Notes under the pieces: model-generated
Seen by the model: only the letters and a program-made list of their open reading frames with translations
Told to the model about the DNA's origin: nothing
Databases searched by the model: none
DNA from: Cinnamomum chago
Lineage: Eukaryota; Streptophyta; Magnoliopsida; Laurales; Lauraceae
DNA length: 64,000 nucleotides
Direction: 5' to 3'
NCBI GenBank assembly: GCA_038049695.1
Contig: CP142454.1
Location: forward strand, 87,008,501-87,072,500
Shown: positions 58,680 through 64,000 of the stretch, one piece after another
Layout of the letters: the number at the start of each line of letters is the position of its first letter
How positions within the stretch are numbered: position 1 is the stretch's first letter
Made by a program: the position numbers and the translations under genes

Positions 58680-60740
58680 AATTGATTGTGTTTTAGTTAA
58701 ATACGTGATTAGTCCAAGTGGGGCCCACGTTAGGCTTAGGTTTCGTGAGTTAGGCTTGTTGGATAGGTGTCTTGACCCATAGTTAACCCGGGCCCAGTTT
58801 AGTTGGTATAATTCTTCTCCAACCAAGACTCTTATCTATTTGGAACCTAAAGTCTATTCTTTTTATAATTTAAGTCATATTACAACTCCGATTCTCATTC
58901 CCTATTTATACAACACCACCACTCTTTTATTTTCACACACAACTTTCTCTCTTACAACTTTTCTCTGGGATATCACTTGGGTTTTGGCAATAGGAATTCT
59001 AGACTGTCTGTGTTCCTCATTGATTCATGTGTGGATGCATGTAGAAACCCTTTGATGCCCTTTTTCATTAGATAATGTGGTTATGCGATTTTGTTTTGCA
59101 ATGAAATCGGAGATTTGGGGTGTTAGGTTTTTGTTTGTTGCTAATTTGATGGATTCACGATCACTTTCACTGTCAAATGATCACACACTCATGCATCTTA
59201 GTTTGACTTTAGAATCTAAGTTTCTAACTTGCATTTGCATTTAATTTTCAAATGATTTAATCATGCATGTTTTAGAACTTAAATGCACCTTTGAAAACCT
59301 AGTTCTTCGTGCATAGTTTTGGAAAATCGAGTTAGATATCTAGGTTAGTGATTTGCATACATTCCTCATTTTTAGAATTTTGTTATTATGCTTAAATCAC
59401 ACTGGCCATGATTTTCAAGGTTCACCTTTGGAAAGTTGCAATTTCTGCAGGAACTCATCCCAGGCCAGTTTACTCGGTCGGCTGACCCTTGCACCCGGTT
59501 GACCGAGCCAACTAGTCGTTGGGCATCTTGGGCAGAATACGCGGTCGACCGAGCCCTATCCAGGTTGACCGGGGAACTAGCCATTGGGCCAATATAGCCG
59601 TTGGGCCAGCTCGACCTGAGGGTCATGGGCTCGACCGAGCCAACTAGCTGTTGGATTGTTTTTTCTATAAAAGTCCATTTCATTCCCTTCTTTCAAGAGG
59701 CTTGTTTAGTGAAACTCTTGAACCATATTGAAGCCTAAGAAAGAGGAATAAGCTGAGAAAGCTAGAGGGCTATTGGAAATTAAAATGTTTGAGATTTAAA
59801 GGTATATCTTTCAAGTTAAAGTTGATTTCCATTCCATTTAAATTCCATGCATGTTTAACTCTTTGTAACTTCATACTTGCATGATTTCTAGCTTTAATTG
59901 AGTTGTTTTGCAATCACCAAACCACTTATTCATATTAGATTGTTTTGCAAACACTCTTGTCTCAATCACATGTGTTTTAATCTTTAAACTTCATACAACT
60001 TGTGTAGTATGTCTTTCAAAGTTGTTTTGAATATTTCATGTGATTAGCTTATCACTTCAATCATCTATTTCTGTACTTAGATTTTCAAATGCATCAAGCA
60101 TTCATTTAAGAGCTTCATTTTAGAAATTGATTGAAGTAAACATTCATACACTTTGAGCACACACCTTAGCTATTTGTTTGTGTATGTTTGTATCATGTTT
60201 TAAACTTTCATATCAGCCTATTTAAGAGGCAAATGTATTGAGCTTAAATTGTATCTCCTTGAGTGTTTGTGTAGACACTACTTTGAGAGAAATCTTTTTT
60301 ATTGTATAGGTTATTGCTTAGCCTAAGAAAAACACACTGTAGAGGTTATTGCTTAGCCTTGGAAAAGCATCTTGTAAAGGTTATTGCTTAGCCTAGAAAA
60401 ACACATTGATAGGTTGTTGTTTAGCCTAGAAAAACATCGTTGATAAGGTTATTGCTTAGCCTTTTGAAAAGCATAAATAGTGAAAATCGGTGGGGGTGTT
60501 GGTTCACAAGCCGATAGTGGATGTAGGAATTGAGGCCGAACCACTATAAATCTTTGTGTGATGGTGTATGCTTGTGGTGATTGCTTTTGTAAGCTTCCGC
60601 ATTTTATTTGATAATCACCACTAGTGGCTAGTTAATTTAAAAGAAATTAAAATTGGGCTTAATTGGTCACTAACTTATAGCTCACCCTATTCACCCCCTT
60701 CTAGGGTTAGGATGCCGGACTTTCATGGGGATGACTCAAT
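58680..60740 (+). mobile_element. Copia-like LTR region nested in the 58-63 kb insertion
   Basis: It contains cggtcgaccg-type words (59470-59640) like those at 53.1-53.5 kb, a TATA-like ctataaaag (59667-59675), and a tandem array of gttattgcttagcct units. It closes with the attcaccccct-tctaggg stretch typical of some plant copia LTR ends. The borders are approximate. Fossil. Confidence 0.45.
60299..60480 (+). repeat. Tandem array, ~36-bp unit, five units
   Basis: Units of the form aggttattgcttagcc(t)a(a)gaaaaacac..., decaying towards the right. It lies inside the copia-like LTR region. Confidence 0.8.
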
Positions 60741-63178
60741 CGATTTTCTCATATTGATACTACTTTTGCATTGTTTCAAGCTGCTATTGCCCACAACACT
60801 TTTGTTTGGATTTCAAAATCCTTTTTCAACTTATATGATTATGTAGATTTGTGTATGAAGGTAGATGGATTACCCATTGAAAACCAGGGAGGACCGGATC
60901 TTGTAACAGGCTCCCGGACTTGGAGCCGTGAGGAATTGTACCCGTGTGTTGGACTGTGGGGGCCTAGGTGGGCCACCCGATGACCGATTGATCTGTGGAT
61001 CCGGAGGAGGACCCATGGGCGACCTTACAGGCGTGGACCTGTTAGGTGGGCCCCATTTATTCCCCATCGAGCACCTTGATCAGAGAGAGGGCGTGTTTGA
61101 GGAAGAAAAATTGTTTGGTTGTCAGGCCATTGTGGGAGGTCATGATCAGTGGGGCCCACTATCCTAGCACTCTTGCTACATCAGGCGAGAAACTCAAGTT
61201 TTGGAAGAAGTTCTGTAACATGCGTTGTCAGGAAGAAGGGAATGTGGAATCAGTCGCCTGAGGGTGTATGGAATGTGTGGACCTCACTTATGTTATAGAA
61301 CTTAGAGTTCTATTAAATTTCTTACCATGCCCCTTGAGTTTTTGGAAATTAGGAAAAAGACCCTGGTTGTCTTATAAACCCAAATTAGACCATTTGACTT
61401 ATTATAAAGGTGGAAAAATATTTTGGTTGGAGTCCTTAGTTTTTCTAAAATTATAGACTAAGATTGTTATTTCTTATTATTATTTGCAAATTAATTTTGA
61501 ATGGTATCTTTGATTTTTATTGTGTTAAAATCATATTTGTGTACCTTATTAATCGGATCATTGGACCTGAGAAAATACCGTCTGGGCACATGATATCTTA
61601 CCAATGTGGGGTTTAGTACCTGGTATGACCTCGGGGAAATCCTAGTGGATTCGAGCTCAACCCATCTTTATTGGAAAACCCTCAATTGGGTCTATGTACC
61701 ATTGATTGTGAAGGGATGCATTGATCTTTTATCTATTTAGAGATTCATGTGGTTGTTGGGTACGAGACCTTATGCTTGACCTTAGGCTTGACTTGTGATT
61801 ATTCTTTGACCTTCGGGTTTGCACTTTGCATACATGACTGAGATTGATGTTGATTTATTAGTTGCATACCCTATGTTGATTGGATATGGACCGTGATGTG
61901 GCTTGGCAATTGATTGAAATAATGTAGAGGTTTATTTGAATGATTTGATTGGTATTCAATTGTGGATTATTATGCAGCCAGTCCTTCACTTTAACTTAGG
62001 TTTCTGTGTCAGAGTATTACTGGTCACTAGGTCTATTCTACTATGATATGTATATATATATGTACATCGATTGGGTCATATTCGATCAACTACAGTTGTA
62101 ATTGGACGACTGATCACCGATGTGTGCGGACACTGTAATATCCGAATTGATTTTGAACCGGTTTATCCGGCCTACGATTACGAACCGGTTTATGACCGCC
62201 GGCCTTTGAACGGATTTTCTCGCTTTACTAAGGCTAACTACCCAAAACAGTAGCATTGCTTCTATGTGTTTATTGTATTGCTCTATTGTGTAGATTCGGA
62301 TATAGGTTATACGTTCTTTTCGTCATTATCGTGTTATTCTGTTATGATGATTACCTGATTTACTTACCTTGATCTTGTATTTTATTTATAAATTTTGCTT
62401 TTTTGCTTGCTGTTTACCTTGTTTATTGGTGCATAGGTACCGATCCCTACTTTGCCGTGGATACAGATGAGGTTCAAACGTTTCAAGCGTTGGAGCCAAT
62501 TGTTGAACCCAAGTGGAGAGCCGGAGATGGCTACGGAGTTGTCTGAGTCCGCACGAGAGTGACTTTCATCATAGAGACTATTTTAGTAGCAAATTATTCA
62601 CAATGAACCTAATTTTATTTAGTTGTTTTGTTTAGGTTATTTTGGAAACTTTAACCTTAAATATTTAGTTGGTTTTGTGTTGGTTTGGATTTTGGATTTT
62701 GGATATTGATACCAATTGATTTAATGCTTTCGCAAAGAGTTTATTATGACTCACCATGTTTCAAAATTTTTTGGGTTTAAATTTGGGAGCTTGTGTTGCA
62801 TTAAACATAGGAAAATGAATGTTTATTTTTATTTCTCACATTATATATTGGTTGTATTTTGGGGACGTGACACAACCCTTTGAACTAATCATTTGTGTGC
62901 AAATGGATGTAGCTTGCATATTTGAAAAGAAATTATAGCAAGTACATATGGCCATTACTCTATCATTAAGGAGAAATCGTCTTTAAATTGAATCGATGAA
63001 ATTGTCCAATGGTGGTTGTGACCAAAGAGAGCAGGTCTGCACTATGAAATATACTTTGCAAGTTACCTCTTTTATTGCATTCTTTTCTTCTTTATCATGG
63101 ATAATAAAGCAAGTGGGAGCTTTAGATATGATGCATAGAATAACATCATCAAATGTGGGAAGATGCAATGGCGCTTTA

Positions 63179-64000
63179 GGCTCACTTTGCACTTTGCCAA
63201 AAGTGTATTGAGGGGGGCCTTCTTATTATAACTAGTGGCCCTACATTTAAGTCGAATCAAACTGGTTGTTATCTTAGCCATATTGTGTGACCCCTAATCA
63301 GTGACCATTGTGGCACATGTCCTTTCGGTTCAATCCAACCAAAGCCTAAGCCTCTAGTCCGTTGAACCAAAGCCCAAGTCTATGTGCTTATGATACCTGA
63401 ATATTTGTACGCGCCCAAAGTATATGTATCGATCGGACAGTGTCAGATTGCAGCTAACTGAGACATGTCCTCTGCCCGATCGATCTGACAGTTGATTGTC
63501 ACCCCGAAATTTGGGCTTTTTGCAACTTCTTCCCCAAGCCATTCCAAGGCTAAACCTGTGAAAATGAGCCTCCATTCTCCCCATTCATCACATAAACATT
63601 CAAAACAATAGAAACACTTCTATCACCATCCATCCATCATCAATCCGGGCCATTGATCTTCCAAATGAGCAAAAACCCATCCATCAATGGCCAAACTCCA
63701 TGAAAACAACCTCGAAGGTAGATCTAATCATTTCTAGCATAATATGAATAAAATTTTAGAATAAAAAATAGTAAACATGCATTCTATGCTAAGTGAGTAT
63801 ATTGCACTTGCCTCAAATCCGAATTTGCAAATGTAATGAGCAAAAAGAAGCAATCCAAGCTATCCAAACCTCTAATGGCCTTCTCACACCCAAACCAATC
63901 CAATCTACCAAACCTAACGCCCATTCCACAAGAAAATAGCTACTTAGAAAAGGAAATCTAAAGAGAAAGGAAATCATACAAAATCACATGGAAATTGAAC
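63179..64000. other. Terminal spacer
   Basis: Beyond the end of NIP-duplication homology. Contains short CA-rich tracts and no recognisable gene. Confidence 0.4.

Larger units (their letters stand above)
58055..62872 (+). mobile_element. LTR-type insertion with nested elements
   Basis: It begins TGTGACG and ends CGTGACA, and is flanked by caacc (58050-58054 and 62873-62877). The sister NIP copy holds the empty site. No gag or pol coding part is seen, so it may be a solo LTR or a stripped element. It has taken up two MITEs near its left end and a copia-like LTR region (about 58680-60740). It is younger than the NIP duplication and non-coding; it cannot be called whole. Confidence 0.7.
56319..63178 (+). 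repeat. NIP inverted duplication, plus copy with two insertions
   Basis: Homologous to the minus strand of 46941-47850 in three blocks: about 56325-57080, 57960-58054 and 62873-63178. The gaps between them are the hAT at 57081-57959 and the LTR-type insertion at 58055-62872. Confidence 0.9.

Overview
The window is nuclear DNA of a flowering plant. It is AT-rich, its genes have many GT-AG introns, and the spacers are full of plant transposons (hAT, MITEs, a Helitron-like element, RTE-type LINE tails, tRNA-type SINEs, Ty1/copia and other LTR fossils) and 'gggcccac'-type motifs. A woody, non-grass, possibly early-diverging angiosperm (magnoliid-like) would fit, but nothing here fixes the species.

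Three host genes look whole. An intronless LRR receptor-like protein (RLP29-like) lies at 3027-4403 (+). A four-exon transcription elongation factor ELOF1 lies at 13926-15003 (-); its promoter and a telo-box-rich 5' region appear to sit about 6 kb upstream near 21.0-21.3 kb. A 13-exon peroxisomal citrate synthase lies at 35285-44836 (+), with a PTS2 signal and the His/His/Asp catalytic set. These three are housekeeping or signalling genes with no visible operational link.

The rest is mobile-element archaeology. A non-autonomous hAT (948-1816) has an exact 8-bp target duplication. Two SINEs lie at 8.3 and 9.1 kb. At 21.7-28.3 kb an AT-repeat element, possibly Mutator-like, is split by an almost intact autonomous hAT (23469-28089, 8-bp target duplication). 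That hAT carries its transposase gene and, antisense, the last exon of a host alpha/beta-hydrolase. A Helitron-like element fills 29.7-33.75 kb, ending in a short array of repeated 5' termini.

The most informative region is 46.9-63.2 kb. An NIP-type aquaporin gene fragment occurs twice in opposite orientations: minus copy 46.9-48.6 kb, plus copy 56.3-63.2 kb. The copies are separated by about 8 kb of nested elements: a second AT-repeat element, a 1.2-kb near-perfect palindrome carrying a captured ABHD17-like first exon in each arm, an LTR piece, and a broken SIRE-like copia fossil. Each NIP copy preserves the empty site of insertions found in the other, so an 879-bp hAT and a 4.8-kb LTR-type insertion can be bounded exactly. 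Both NIP copies are pseudogenes. I found no clearly new biochemical system. The best leads are the self-dating NIP inverted duplication, the palindrome with paired captured exons, the host exon inside a nearly intact hAT, and a transposase intron bounded by a 16-bp direct repeat that overlaps both splice sites.
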